Shown here piece by piece: positions 1 to 11,518 of a DNA stretch of 64,000 nucleotides (the stretch's first letter is position 1; each line of letters opens with the position of its first letter). The DNA lies in assembly GCA_034406715.1 (NCBI GenBank), contig CP137873.1, forward strand, positions 682,001-746,000, read 5' to 3'. The stretch is from Rhodotorula mucilaginosa. Taxonomy: Eukaryota > Basidiomycota > Microbotryomycetes > Sporidiobolales > Sporidiobolaceae. Both the position numbers and the translations under genes were made by a program. The notes beneath the pieces were generated by a model. It worked only from the letters and a program-made list of their open reading frames with translations. It searched no databases and had not been told where the DNA came from.

Positions 1-1389
1 GACCAAAGGTGCCATGGCGAGGTTACGCGTGAGTCTGGCCCGTCCCATGCTGCCGGGATCTTTCTCATCGTCCCCAAAGCAGAGAGAGCAGGATCGATCC
101 TCGATTCTCTCTGGTTCCGTTTCGCTGACGAGACTGGGACACTTGAAATGCAGACTCTCACGCCGCTTGGAGTGCACGAGGTCGCGTATGAAGCTGTACT
201 GCGAGAAATCGGAGGCATCGCACCGATGGCATCCATGTCGTGAGTCGGCGCTCTCACGCTCCCATGTTCTCACCTCTTGTCGTTACCGGGTCGCATCGAT
301 TCGATTCGAATGCGGTCTCCCTTCCTCCCTCGCTCACTCGTCCGGAGGATGCGGCTGAAACCCCCCCCCAAACCCCAACCCCTGCGCAGGATCCGGGAAG
401 CGGCCGGTCCGTCGGTCAAGAGTGCCCTGTCGCACACGTTCACGCGTGATACTCGCGACGATCCGTTTGCGTCCACGAGAGGGTCGTTCCTCAAGCTGAA
501 GCAGGTGGGTTTAAGCTCTTCCCAGTCGAGGGTGCATGACATTGGAAAATTCGTGAGCTAATACACGGATGTTTTGTTCACGCTAGGAATATGCGGGGTT
601 GGGTGGCGACGCGCACTTTATCAAGGCAGAGCAGGAAGGCTCGATCTCGCGCTGGCTGGGGGGTGGCTATGTACGTGCTCTGTTTCGAACGAGTCATTGA
701 GCTTCATGATAAATCTTACTCATCATTACTCATCACGCTTGCTCCTGTCATGCAGTCGGCGAGCCTTACGGCCCGTTCCGGTTTCCTGTTGCCGTTATCG
801 TCCTCCTCCTCGCGTACTCCCCCCGGGTCCTCATTGTCGTCCCCCGCCACCGCCACCGCCGCCGCCAAGTCCCTCTTCCCCGACCGGTACCACCTCGGCG
901 GCCCGACCTCTGTCCGACACTTCCGGCTCAACTCGCTCGGTCCGAAAGACGTCGGCGACCACCTCGGCGGCGACGCGTACTACGCCCTCGGGGCGAGTTT
1001 GCTCACGCCGTTCGGGGTCCCGGCGCTCTGGCGCAATGGGGCGACGAGGGCGACCGAGGGAGGAAGTTGGTGGAGTAATGAGAATTTGAAGGGGCATGTG
1101 TGGCTCAATGCGGGCAAACTGATCGGAACCGGTACGCCTTATCTCCCTCTCCTCTCCCGTTCCTGCGTGTGTACTGACTCCATTCTTACGGACGCTCGCG
1201 AACGCGCATGCAGGTCAACCATTCTCGTCGCTCGTGTCGACTCTGCCGTCGACGACGGTCGGACTCGGGCTCGTGTACCGGCACTCGCTCGTTCGCGTCG
1301 AAGCCAACTTGGGGGTTCCGCTCGTGCAGACTCGGGGAGAGGGGGGCGTCAAGGGCTTCCAGTTTGGACTCGGGTTGAGTTTCCTGTGA
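1..1389 (+). CDS. SAM50: Sam50/Tob55 outer-membrane beta-barrel assembly protein, 3' part
   Basis: This is the core of the mitochondrial SAM complex, an Omp85-family barrel that inserts beta-barrel proteins into the outer membrane. The gene enters from the left edge, so its N-terminus (POTRA region) is missing. Visible exons are about 1-28, 154-239, 390-504, 586-669, about 755-1130 and about 1212-1389, joined by GT-AG introns. The spliced frame gives the family's barrel blocks in order: SVKSALSHTFTRDTRDDPF, then GPTSVRHFRLNSLGPKD and GGDAYYALGASLLTPF, then the closing strands GLVYRHSLVRVEANLGVP and GFQFGLGLSFL before a TGA. The C-terminal Phe-Leu end is the beta-signal-like end expected of Omp85 barrels. 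Family assignment is firm; exact exon borders were inferred from reading frame. Confidence 0.9.
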
Positions 1390-1724
1390 GCGAGGCGGGC
1401 ACGCGCAGTTGGAGACGAGAGGGGGAACAAAGAAAAAGGAACCGGCAAGACGAAGGCGGAAATTCAACTCCGTCCCAGTCTAGACTTTATCCGCCGGATC
1501 TAGACCAATACCACTCTGCATTCGCAACCAGAACTCGTTCCTCTCAGCTATCCGATGGCACCTAGAGAGAGAGGGGAAAAACAGGGCTGAGGGGAGGCTG
1601 CGCTTCGAGACCGCTGACGACGGCACGAGTTGAAACGAGTCGCTCGACGTCGTCTCTGTACACTCACAAGACACGCCGAGAGCGCTGTCGTACCCCAAGC
1701 ACCCCTCGCGCTAAATCACCAGCA
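1390..1724. other. Intergenic SAM50-RPN1
   Basis: This is the 3' flank of SAM50 plus the promoter and leader of RPN1. No conserved reading frame or RNA gene was seen. Confidence 0.5.
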
Positions 1725-4700
1725 ATGGCGATCGGAGAGAAGCAGCGTCCTGAAGCGGTCGTGTCGGTGACGGCCGAAGACCCTGAACCGCCAAAGAAGA
1801 AGAAGGACAAGGAGGCCGAGGAGAACCTCGCACAGGCACGCAAAGAGCTCAAGGACAACACTGAACTCGTGCGTGACCCCTGGCCATCCTTCCAGCGCGC
1901 GATTTTCAGCCCGCGATGCGACCTTGCGACGACGCGGCCTACTCACCCGCTGACTCTTGCCCATTCTCTGCAGAGCGAGGAGGATGCGTCTCTCAAGGCA
2001 GAGCTCGAGATGCTCGTCGAGCGATTGAGCGTGCGTCCTCGGACCGGGCGAGCGATCGGACCGGACGCTGACCTCTCGCTCTAACCAGGAATCCGACTCG
2101 AACTTGCACCGACCGGCGCTCGAATCGCTCCGGACTCTGATCAGGACCTCGACCTCGTCCATGACCTCGGTTCCGAAACCGCTCAAGTTCCTCCGCCCTC
2201 ACTACGCCCAACTGCAAAAGATCCACGCCAGCTGGCCCGATCAACCCCCCGTCCAGTCGACTTCGGCCGCGATCGCCTCGACAGCAGCGGCTGCCATGAA
2301 TGCCGTAACGTCCGCAGTCGGGATCACCAAGGCGGGCGACGCGAACGGAGGAGACGAGGCAAAAAAGCAGGATGACGCCGACGCCCCCGTGCCCGCTTCC
2401 GTCACCGACAAGGGCCTCTTTGCCGACATCCTCTCGGTCCTCGCCATGACTTATGCCGACTCGGGCAAGCGAGAAACACTCATGTACCGTCTCAAGGGTG
2501 GAAGTGACGAGGACCCCGGTCTCTGGGGTCACGAATACGTGCGGTGAGTCGTCGCGCGAGTTCGGCGGGGAGCACAGCCCAAAACAGTCGCGCGCAAGAC
2601 GTTGACATCCTCGCGCGTCCCCTGACTGCAGACATCTGGCAGCCGAGCTTGGGGAAGAGTACACGCAGTACCGGCAAGAGGAGCGGGCGGTCGACGAGCT
2701 CGTCGCGCTCGGCTTGCGCCTCGTCCCGTTCCTGCTCACCCACAACGCCGAGTCGGACGCCGTCGACCTCCTCCTCGAACTCGAGTCGATCTCCAAGATC
2801 GTCGACTATGTCGACGCCAACACGTACCAGCGCGTCTGCCTCTACATGGTCTCGATGGTCTACTACCTCACGCCGCCCGACGACCTCGACTTTCTCCGGA
2901 CCGCGCACGAGATCTACAAGCGCCACAAGTGCTACACCGAGGCGCTCACCCTCGCGCTCCGCTTGCAAGATACGGCACTCATCCAGGAGGACTTTGAGGC
3001 GCCGACGAACCCGCACATGAAGCGCCAGCTCGCGTACATCCTCGCCCGCCAGCAGGTCAACGTCCCGACCGACGACGAGGCGCTGACCGAGATCTTGAAC
3101 AACACGAAACTGTCGGAATCGTTCAAGCGGTTCGGTAAGGAGTTGTCGGTGACGGAACCCAAGAGCCTCGAAGACATTTACAAGAGTCACCTCGAGAACA
3201 CGCGCGGTCCTCCGGCTCAGGTCGACTCGGCGAGGCAGAACTTGGCGGGCACGTTTGTCAACGCGTTTGTCAACGCCGGCTTTGGCAACGACAAGCTCAT
3301 GGTCGAGGCAGAGGAGGGTCAGAGTTGGATCTACAAAAACAAGGACCATGGTGCGTCTTACTCAGCTTCGAACTTGAACGTCTTTGCCGCGGTGCCTGAA
3401 CCAAAGAACCCTCCTCTCGGTGTGAACGATGTACAGGCATGTTCAGTGCTGCGGCATCTCTCGGTCTCTCGCTGTTGTGGGACACCGATGTCGGCCTGTC
3501 GCACATCGACAAGTACGCGTACGCTTCTGAAGACCACATCAAGGTGCGTCTCCATGCCTTTATCGTCCGCTGTGCACTGTCAGCGTTGGTTCTCTCGGCC
3601 GGCTCGTCTGATACGGTCCATCGACACGCACAGGCTGGCGCGATGCTCGCGAACGGGTTGATCCATTCGGGCGTGCGGACAGAGATGGATGCCGCGCTCG
3701 CGCTCTTGTCCGAGCACGTCGAGGCGCCGAACGCGGAACTGCGAGTTGCCGCCATTATCGGGTAAGCGGTCCGCGCATCTTTCGCTCGGCGCCTGAGGAG
3801 CGGGGGTGGTGGTGTTACTGACGTGTCAAGCACGACATCCTAACCTTGCAGTATCGGTATCGCCTACGCCGGTTCGCAACGGGAAGACATCCGCGACCTG
3901 CTGCTCCCGACGCTGCAGGACTCGGCCGTCTCGATGGAGGTCGCGTCGATGGCGGCCCTCGCGCTCGGGTTCGTGTTTGTTGGATCGTGCGACGAGGACG
4001 TGACTATGGGCGTCGTGTCGACCATGATGGAGCGGGACGAGGCGCAGTTGAAAGAAAAGTGGGGTCGCTTCCTGGCCCTCGGTGTCGCGCTGTTGTACCT
4101 CGGTATGTATGCGTCCCTTCGGAGCCTAGTTCACGCAGCGACACACGCTGACCCACGTGTTGTCTCCTGGTGCAGGTCGGACGGAGCAATCCGAGGCGAC
4201 GATCGAGGTGCTCAAGACGATCGAAGCGCCGCTCGGCAAGGTCGCGATCACGCTCGTGCAGACCCTCTCGTACGCCGCTACGGGCAACGTCGTGCAGATC
4301 CAGGCGCTCCTGCGGGAAGCAACGGACCATCTTGACCCGGAGAAGGAGAGCGATCTGCACCAGGCCATGGCGGTGATCGGGGTCGCGCTGATTGCGATGG
4401 GCGAAGAAGTCGGCTCTCAGATGAGCGTCCGACACTTTAACCACCTCGTGAGTGTGCTGGCTCTCTCTTCGTAACATACACGACATGCGCGCAGCAGAGT
4501 GGCTGACGATTGTGCGCGCAACTGTGTGCAGATGCACTACGGCTCGCCGGTCGTCCGCAGGGCCGTCCCCTTAGCCCTCGGTTTGATCAGCGCGTCGAAC
4601 CCGGTCCTGAGCATCCTCGAGACTCTGTCGCGGTATTCGCACGACAACGACCTCGACGTCGCGCTGAATGCCATCTTTGCGATGGGCCTCGTCGGCGCCG

Positions 4701-5510
4701 GGACCAACAACGCCAAGCTGGCGCAGATGTTGAGGCAGCTCGCGACTTATTACCACAAGGAGCCGGACTGCTTGTTCATGGTCCGCATCGCGCAGGTGAG
4801 CGAGCGAGCGAGCATCTTTTTGCCGAGGTGGGCACCCTAGCGCGGAAATCGCTGACTCTCGCTAACCACGAAAACAGGGTCTCGTGCACATGGGCAAGGG
4901 CACGATCGGCGTCAACCCGTTCCACACTGACCGATCCTTGATGTCGCCGGTCGCCGTGTGCGGTTTGCTCGCGACGCTCGTCTCGTTCACCGACCCGCGC
5001 GGCTTTATCCTCGACAAGTCGCACTGGATGCTCTACTTCCTCACGATGGCCATGTACCCGGTGAGCCGAGTCTCTTTCAAACTCAAGACTGCATACGAAA
5101 TGGCAAGACGGGCTGACGCTGGTCGCTTTTTTGCTTTTCGCCTCGGGCAGCGATTCCTGATTACGCTTTCGGACGAGACGGACGAGCTCTTGCCTGCGAC
5201 CGTTCGCGTCGGACAGGCCGTCGACGTCGTCGGCCAAGCCGGCAAGCCGCGAACGATCTCTGGGTTCCAGACGCACACGACTCCGGTCCGACTTGGGCAC
5301 ACGGAACGCGCCGAGATGGCGACCGAGGAGTACATCCCGTACTCGCACGTCCTCGAAGGCTGTCAGTCGCCCCGGTCCCCTTGTTCTTGCGTCCCCGAAT
5401 GGCCCGATTACTGACTGTTCCCTTCTCTGCCTTCCCCCTTGATAGATGTCATCCTGGCCAAGAACAAGGGATTCGAGAAGAATGAAGACGAGATGGACGT
5501 GACGAAGTAA
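1725..5510 (+). CDS. RPN1: 26S proteasome regulatory subunit Rpn1 (PSMD2)
   Basis: Rpn1 is the largest non-ATPase subunit of the proteasome base and docks ubiquitin receptors, shuttle factors and Ubp6. The ATG at 1725 opens a charged Lys-rich tail ([14 protein letters not shown]) as in other Rpn1 proteins. The N-terminal helical region follows ([20 protein letters not shown], then [20 protein letters not shown]). Next come the proteasome/cyclosome repeats ([59 protein letters not shown]) and the C-terminal domain ending near [16 protein letters not shown]. About ten short introns break the frame, for example 3350-3434, 3543-3630 and 4796-4876. The size, about 900 residues after splicing, matches the family. 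It is transcribed in the same direction as SAM50 and the SPX-RING gene, with separate flanks. Confidence 0.95.
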
Positions 5511-6078
5511 ATAATCCAGCCCCTCCATTCGCATTTACAATTTGCACAGTCTTAACATGTTCACCTTCGAGTGCGGCCCTCCGCGAAGAAGACAATCACT
5601 GTAAGCGTACAGAGTCCGGGGATTTCAGATGCGCACGTTCGTCTCCTGCGCGTCGACATCCGGAAATAGCTTGCGCGTCTTCCGCAGCTTGCGCCTGGGA
5701 GTGCGGTTGCGTTTGACTTTGAGCCTTCCCACTGCCTGCTCTTGAGAGCGCTCTGTCTGCTGTACTCGGCGCTGCACACGTTCGCGCGGCCAACGGATCC
5801 CCTGGACGGACTCCGCGGTTTCCGCGCAACTGCTCGTCGCTTCCGCGCGACTCACCCGCCAAAAGCGATCGAAGCCGAGTTTTGCTGGCTGACAGCGTAC
5901 GGTCGGGCTACCGGTGCGCCCAAGGATTCGGCAGTCGGTACAGCCTCGCTGGCGGGTGACCTGGCACGTTCAAGAGCGACCCCGCGCGACCTCTGACTTC
6001 GCGACCCGGACGCGAGGTCGATCACTCGCAAACCCCCCGCCACACTCCGGACGAGTCGCTATAGCTGCCGAGACCAGG
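5511..6078. other. Intergenic RPN1 to SPX-RING gene
   Basis: This holds the RPN1 3' end and the upstream region of the SPX-RING gene. Arg- and Ser-rich frames here lack conserved blocks and look like chance frames in GC-rich DNA. No RNA gene was seen. Confidence 0.45.
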
Positions 6079-8798
6079 CATGAAGTACGGCAAACAGTAT
6101 CTCGAGTCGCTCGAGAACGTGCCCGAAGAATGGCGGCAGCAAGCCATCGAGTATCGACGAGTGAGTCGAGCCAGAGTGACAAAAGAAGTCTCGCCGTACC
6201 GGACTGACACGGCGCTCTACGCTCATGAATAGCTCAAGAAGGTCATCAACCGCGTCGCGAACGAATTGAAGGAGCTCGGGCTCACCAGCGACGTCCTCCG
6301 CGATCTCCTACACTCGAAAAAGGCCGCCTCGCCGCCGAAACCTGCCCACGCGCCTCTCCACGGCCGCAGCCAAGTCCACTGGAACGACGGCTCTGGTCCC
6401 GACGGACCGACTGCGTCCGGTTCAGGCGAGCAGGACGACGAGAAGCGCGGAGATGTGCAGGCGGGCGTGCAGGAAGCTCTTGACGACGCGGCGAGTGAGC
6501 TGGCCGAAGCGTCCGAAGCGGACCTGACCGAGATCGAAGGTCTCAGCGAGAAGGCACGAGGCAAGCGCAAGGCGACTCGGAAACGCCGAGTCCACGCCAC
6601 TTATGAAGTACGAGGTACGTTGTCGAGTCCCTTTTCCGGGGAGTCTGCTGAGGGGATGCTCACGCTGCGCTGCTATCCTCTTCGCAGGCACCGCCGCTAA
6701 TCCCGAACCGTGCATCCATCTCGTCTTCTCTTCGTGCTCATCGACGAGCGCGTCCGAGTCCGACAGCCAGGCCAACTCTCGCGACGATTCAGAAGAAACT
6801 TCTGGGTCGCCGGCCAATTTCCTCTTCAAGCGACAAGCCCGGCGCCGGTCCACTGCCTCTGTCGAAACCGCTCGCGGTCGCATTGTCGAACTGCCTTCTT
6901 CCGAGGGAGAAGGAGACGGTGAGGAGGCGGGACCGGCAGAGCCGCCCACCGCTCGAAAAGGGTCCGCATCTACTTCGCCGCCATCGGGGCCAGCTCAGCA
7001 GGGGGACACTCCCGAAACGACTCCGGAAGGAAGCAGCACGGGGGCAGTGGACGGCTTCGATGCCACGGAATCATCGGGAAGCGTGGCCGAAGACATCGAG
7101 CCCGACGACGACATCGAGTTCGAAGGCGCGGGACCGCAGGCGAACGCGCTCTTGCGCAGAATGTACGGAGTCGGGCGGCGCTGGAGCGAAGATGAAGATG
7201 GGCCGACAATCGTCGAGCTGGACGAAGACGGCGAACATGCGGAGCATGTGGAAGCGATGAAACGCCTCGCGGCGGAAGAGGCCAATAATCACTCGAAGGA
7301 AGAAGGCGCGAGCTCGGCGCGTCCGCCGCCACTGCCGCGAGTGAAGCGAACTGTTAGCCAGGACACGCTCAAGAGTAAGGCGTCCGTGGACTCGCACGCG
7401 ATCGGTAAGGCGGCTGTGGCTGTGAACAAGCAGCGCGAAGCGAAACTGGCCGAGCAGGCCAAGCGAGCGGACGAGGAGGGCGACGAAGCCGATGACGAGG
7501 AGGAACGAAAGCCCGTCGAGCCACGCAGGTATGGACCTTTTCGCACAGCGGCTGTCATGCAGACCAGCTCGACTGAGCTTATCTTTTTTCGCCTTGCAGC
7601 ACCCGCCGCAAGCGTCGCGGTCGCCAGCATCGCCGCGAGGTCTACATCCCTTTGACGTCCGACACCGAGTTCCTCACCCTGCTCGCCTCGGCGCTCAACT
7701 CGCTCGCGACCCTTCAGCTCGCGCAGAAGCGGCAGTTTACCGAATCGGTGCAGATGCTCGCGCGCGAAGTCTCGGCCGTCTCGTCTCCATCCCGACCGAA
7801 ATCGGACCTCTACATCTGGCGCGAGATCTTTGCGCTCTGGATCGAAGCCGAGATCTTTGAATCGTCTCGTGAGCGCGACCGCGGCGAGCGCAGCATCGAG
7901 GAGGTCGAGAAACACCTCGAGTGGTTCGTCGACCAGGTCGCCAAGCGCAAACTCGCCAAGCGGATGAAGCACAAGGAGAGCCGGGTCGCGCTCGAGAAGT
8001 TTATCGCCCTCAACGTCGAATTGCTCGACCTCAAAAAGTTCCAGATCGCAAACGAGGAAGCGGCGCGCAAGATCGTGGGTCAAAAGATCTCCTGTTCTCC
8101 CTGTTCTGAATACGGAGCGGTCGCTGACTTGACCGCCTTATCTTTCAGCTCAAAAAACACGACAAGCGTACTGCCTTGACCGCGTCACTCGGCTTCCCCC
8201 AATTGATCGGCAAAGATTCGTCCAACTCGATCTCTACCGAGCTCATCTCGCGCGCCGCAGACGGAGGCCAATCACGTCCAGTCTTGACACTGCCCGGTTT
8301 CCCCTCGCTTCCGCACATCTTGCTTTCGACCTTTACGTCGACCCTGCTTCCCGTCATTCCGACCATCGAAGACTACGAATGCCTCATCTGCGGAGACATC
8401 GCCTTCAAACCGATCCGCTTGAACTGTGGACATCGCTTCTGTGGTAAGCAGGTTCCTGCGGAGGATCGATTGTCCCCTGCAAAACTGCTGACGCCGAGGG
8501 AACAGTGCGATGCCTCGTCAAGATGCAGAAGCGCGGCCAAGACCAGTGCCCGCAGTGCCGCAGCGCGGTCGTTCTGCGCGCCAACGCATGTAAGCGAACT
8601 GAAATATGTTCGTAAAAATCGCGACCACGCCGCTCACCCTCTCCGCCTACAGCCAATCTCGATACGGACATGCTCAAGTATCTGCAAGAATGGTTCCCGC
8701 GCGAGATCAAGGCGAAGGAAAAGGCGAACCAGAAAGAGGCGGCGCGAGAAGAGCTCGAGGAGATGGGGTTGAAGGAACACAAGTGTCTGCTCATGTAG
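6079..8798 (+). CDS. SPX-domain RING finger protein (predicted phosphate-sensing E3 ubiquitin ligase)
   Basis: SPX domains bind inositol pyrophosphates and so report phosphate status. Fungal SPX-RING proteins such as fission yeast Pqr1 act as E3 ligases that restrain phosphate uptake; the role here is inferred from that family. The ATG at 6079 gives the classic SPX start MKYGKQYLESLENVPEEW, and LKKVINRVANELKELGL follows after an intron at 6161-6232. A long acidic, Ser-rich insert follows. The second SPX part is WREIFALWIEAEIFESS to VALEKFIALNVELLDLKKF. The C-terminal C3HC4 RING runs from ECLICGDIAFKPIRLNCGHRFC to QCPQCRSAVV. The protein ends EHKCLLM, a CaaX-like box that could be prenylated. 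Its stop lies 37 bp from the stop of the convergent ATPase gene. Confidence 0.9.
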
Positions 8799-8835
8799 AG
8801 ATAGAAAGTTTGCTGGGAACTACGGCTCAATGCGT

Positions 8836-11365
8836 TCAGGCGACGAGGTCGGTTGCGTTTGGCAGCGTATAGCCCTCTCGGCGGTATTCCTCCAGGACTT
8901 CGCCCATCGCGTACCGAACAACAGGCGTCGTCGGGAGCACGCGCGGTCCGACTGCTTCTCGCCGAGCCAGTTTCGCCTCGCGGCTGATCTCGCCTCCCTC
9001 TTCCGTGATCGCCTCGGTCCAGCGCAATTCGAGGAGTCTTCCTCGGATCATTCCGTCGACGGCCTGGGCGCCGAGTTTTCGGCAAAGCGGGAAGTACAAG
9101 ATCGAGTCCTTGGCGCCGGGCTGGAGATGCTGCATCACGCTCAGGAAGTCGGCCGCTTTGAACTCGGCGGCATCGGATTCGCCGAACGGTGAAGGCGAGG
9201 CGTGGGGAGAGGCTGCCCGTAAAGACGAGTAGATCGCGAAACCTTGACTGGGCGAATCCTTGTCATCCGGCTTGGACGGCGAAGAGTGGATGAGGTGAAG
9301 GTTGAGGAGCGCGTGAGCTTGCAGGAAATGGGTTGACTGGCGGGCTAGGAGGTGCACGCGGAGCTTGTCAGCGGGCGGAAGGCAGGTGTCGCCTCAAGAT
9401 TTCGGAAAACTTACGAGAGACGTCTCCGTCTGAGTTGACGAATTCGCCGACGTAATCCGACAGGTGCGCGAGTTTGCCACCGAAAACTTTGTATACGTTC
9501 TCGAACGAGATCTTGTCCTTGAGCTTGTCGGGGATGTGAGGCAGCAGGAGTTCGTCAAAGTAGCGCCGCGCCTCGTCCTTCGAACAGTCGCCGACGGAGA
9601 GGATGTTGCAGTGCTGCATGACATTGAGCTGGCGCAACCAGTGCAGGTGAAACGGGTCCGACGTCGCGTGGACGATGTCTGCGGTAGCTCATGATGAGTT
9701 CAGGAAGTCGGAACACTGCGAGGTGGTAGACTAACGGCAGAGGCGATCCTGCTTGGTGAGGACCAGCTGCGAGTCGAGAAAAGTCTTCATCGCTTCCGTC
9801 GACTGGATCAGGGCGGGCAGCTGTGTGGCAGAGTGGGATCAGTTGGCCGCCTCTTTCACGACACGTGTTTGCTTTTGCTCACCTTGTGGGCTTCGTCGAG
9901 AAAGAATACAGGCATCTTTTTCGGAGGCGGTTTCTCCTCCTCTTCCTCTTCGGCCTCGTTTTCTTTTCCTGCGTCGTTCCCCTCCGTCGCCGAACCCGAC
10001 TTTCCTCCTTTCTCCTCCTCTGCCTCGAGCCCTCTCAGACTTCGCGCATCGAAAAGATTCTGATCCCCCTTCTCAGGCTGAGGGACTGCGCCCCCTTTGT
10101 GGCGACCTCGACTTGGATCCTTGGCTTCGGTGGGTGTCACGGGCGACTTCGACTGCGTTTTCCCTTTCGGTTTCGAATTCGCGGCGTGGCTCTTGTCTTT
10201 CTCGTCCTCCTCGGCTGCCTCCTTTTCCCGTCGTTCGGCGGCGGTCATGGGTTGGAAGTTCCAGTACGACAACAATGCGCTCTAAAAGGGGCAGCTGAGG
10301 TCAGCCTTGACTTCTGAGACGACCCCATACCAGGAATTGCTTGCCTGGAAGAGCTCGAGAAGGTGGGCGATATCCTGCGGTCTGGGCGTCAGTTCACAAT
10401 GCTTGAGCACATTCGGAGTGGGCAGCCAGCTCACGCTCGTCTTGACTTCACCGCCGTTCTCTAGCCGCTTCAGGACATCCAGTCGATCGTGCTTGAACGC
10501 AAACGATTCCTTTTCGAATTCGCCCCAGCCCCATTCACGTCCGAGCAGGTCCGGGATCGCGGCAAAGTAGGATTCGAGCTGCGTCGAGAGCGAAAAGTAC
10601 AGGGATGCGAGGTCGGCAAATCCGGCGATTCGGAGATCGAAGTGGACGACATGGTACTTGTCGTCGGACAAGACTTGACGGAGGAGAGCGGTTTTGCCGA
10701 CGCTCGATGCGCCGAATAGGACGGTAAATCCCGGCACAGAGCCGAGAGCTCGCTCGAGTACCCGGATCTCGGCCGGACGGTCAAAGAACCCAGGCAGAGG
10801 TGAGAATGTATGTGACGCGGGAACTGCGGGTCGGAACCCAGGGAGTGAGCATGACACCAGTGGCGGGGGAGCAAGAGAAGCGAACCTACTCTGCGCGCGT
10901 TCCTGTGCCTCCTTGAGCTCTCTCCGAGCCTCCTCGAGCATCTTCTTCGACTCTGTCAGATTCCGCAACACTTCTGTCGGCTGCGGTCCGCCAACGAGAG
11001 GTCAGCGCCGACCAAACGAGTTGGCCGCCGAGAGCGTGTACGCCGCTCACATTGGCCAGAACTCCGACAATCTCTCCGACGCCAAAGAGACCACGCCTTG
11101 CTCCATCGTGGCCCAACAAGGCGCGCTGTACGCCGGTCGTCGCCGCTTGCGGGAGATTCCCCACTTTGTCCCGATCCTCGTGCGGCGAGGCGTGCGACGA
11201 CGGTAGGCGTGGTCGTCCAGCAGGAGATGCGAGTGTCCGACTCGTCAGCGGTGCAAGTGCCTGCCGCGTACGCTTCATGGCTATCGTGACTGGAGCGGTC
11301 GATGGCGAAAAGGTTCGCGAGCGATGACGCAGCGGTTGAGAGACGGATCTCGCCGACATCTCCAT
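8836..11365 (-). CDS. Archaeal-type (ATPase_2/STAND-like) P-loop ATPase, probably mitochondrial
   Basis: The best-supported domain is an AAA+-related signalling ATPase. Walker A is FTVLFGASSVGKTALLRQVL, Walker B is MPVFFLDEAHK and a sensor-like strand reads IVHATSDPFHLHW. A helical or winged C-terminal part ends RREGYTLPNATDLVA. Between Walker A and B lies an acidic Lys/Glu/Pro-rich insertion of over 100 residues (about 9905-10270). The N-terminal exon is rich in Arg, Ser and Ala (MKRTRQALAPLTSRTLASP, a possible alternative start at 11278), which suggests a mitochondrial presequence. Introns include 10282-10344, which fits only as a GC-AG intron, since the nearest GT donor would create a stop. 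I cannot name a specific function; fungal members are mostly uncharacterised. Start choice between 11365 and 11278 is open. Confidence 0.7.
10282..10344 (-). other. GC-AG intron in the ATPase gene
   Basis: Read on the minus strand, the donor is CAG|GCAAGC and the acceptor is TTTTAG|AGC, giving a 63-nt intron with a CTGAC branch-like site. Splicing joins HLLELFQ to SALLSYWNFQ in frame. Using the nearby GTATGG instead would create a TGA at the joint. Confidence 0.65.
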
Positions 11366-11518
11366 GGATTACAGGGCAAGCTAAGAATGATTCTATTGTA
11401 CGGGCAGCTAGGGCTACAAGAAAGCAAAGCAGAGGGTATGCAACACTAAAGGGGGCTACACATTAGGCAGAACTTGACTGCGGGATCTAGAAGGGGAGTG
11501 GCAAGATGTCTCCCGTCC
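11366..11518. other. Intergenic between the RING-H2 gene 3' end and the ATPase 5' end
   Basis: A short region of about 150 bp holds the 3' flank of one minus-strand gene and the upstream region of another. No other element was recognised. Confidence 0.4.

Noticed and set aside
2492-3349. Long minus-strand frame opposite RPN1
   Set aside because: It is a shadow of the RPN1 coding strand in GC-rich sequence: Arg/Val/Leu-rich and without motifs.
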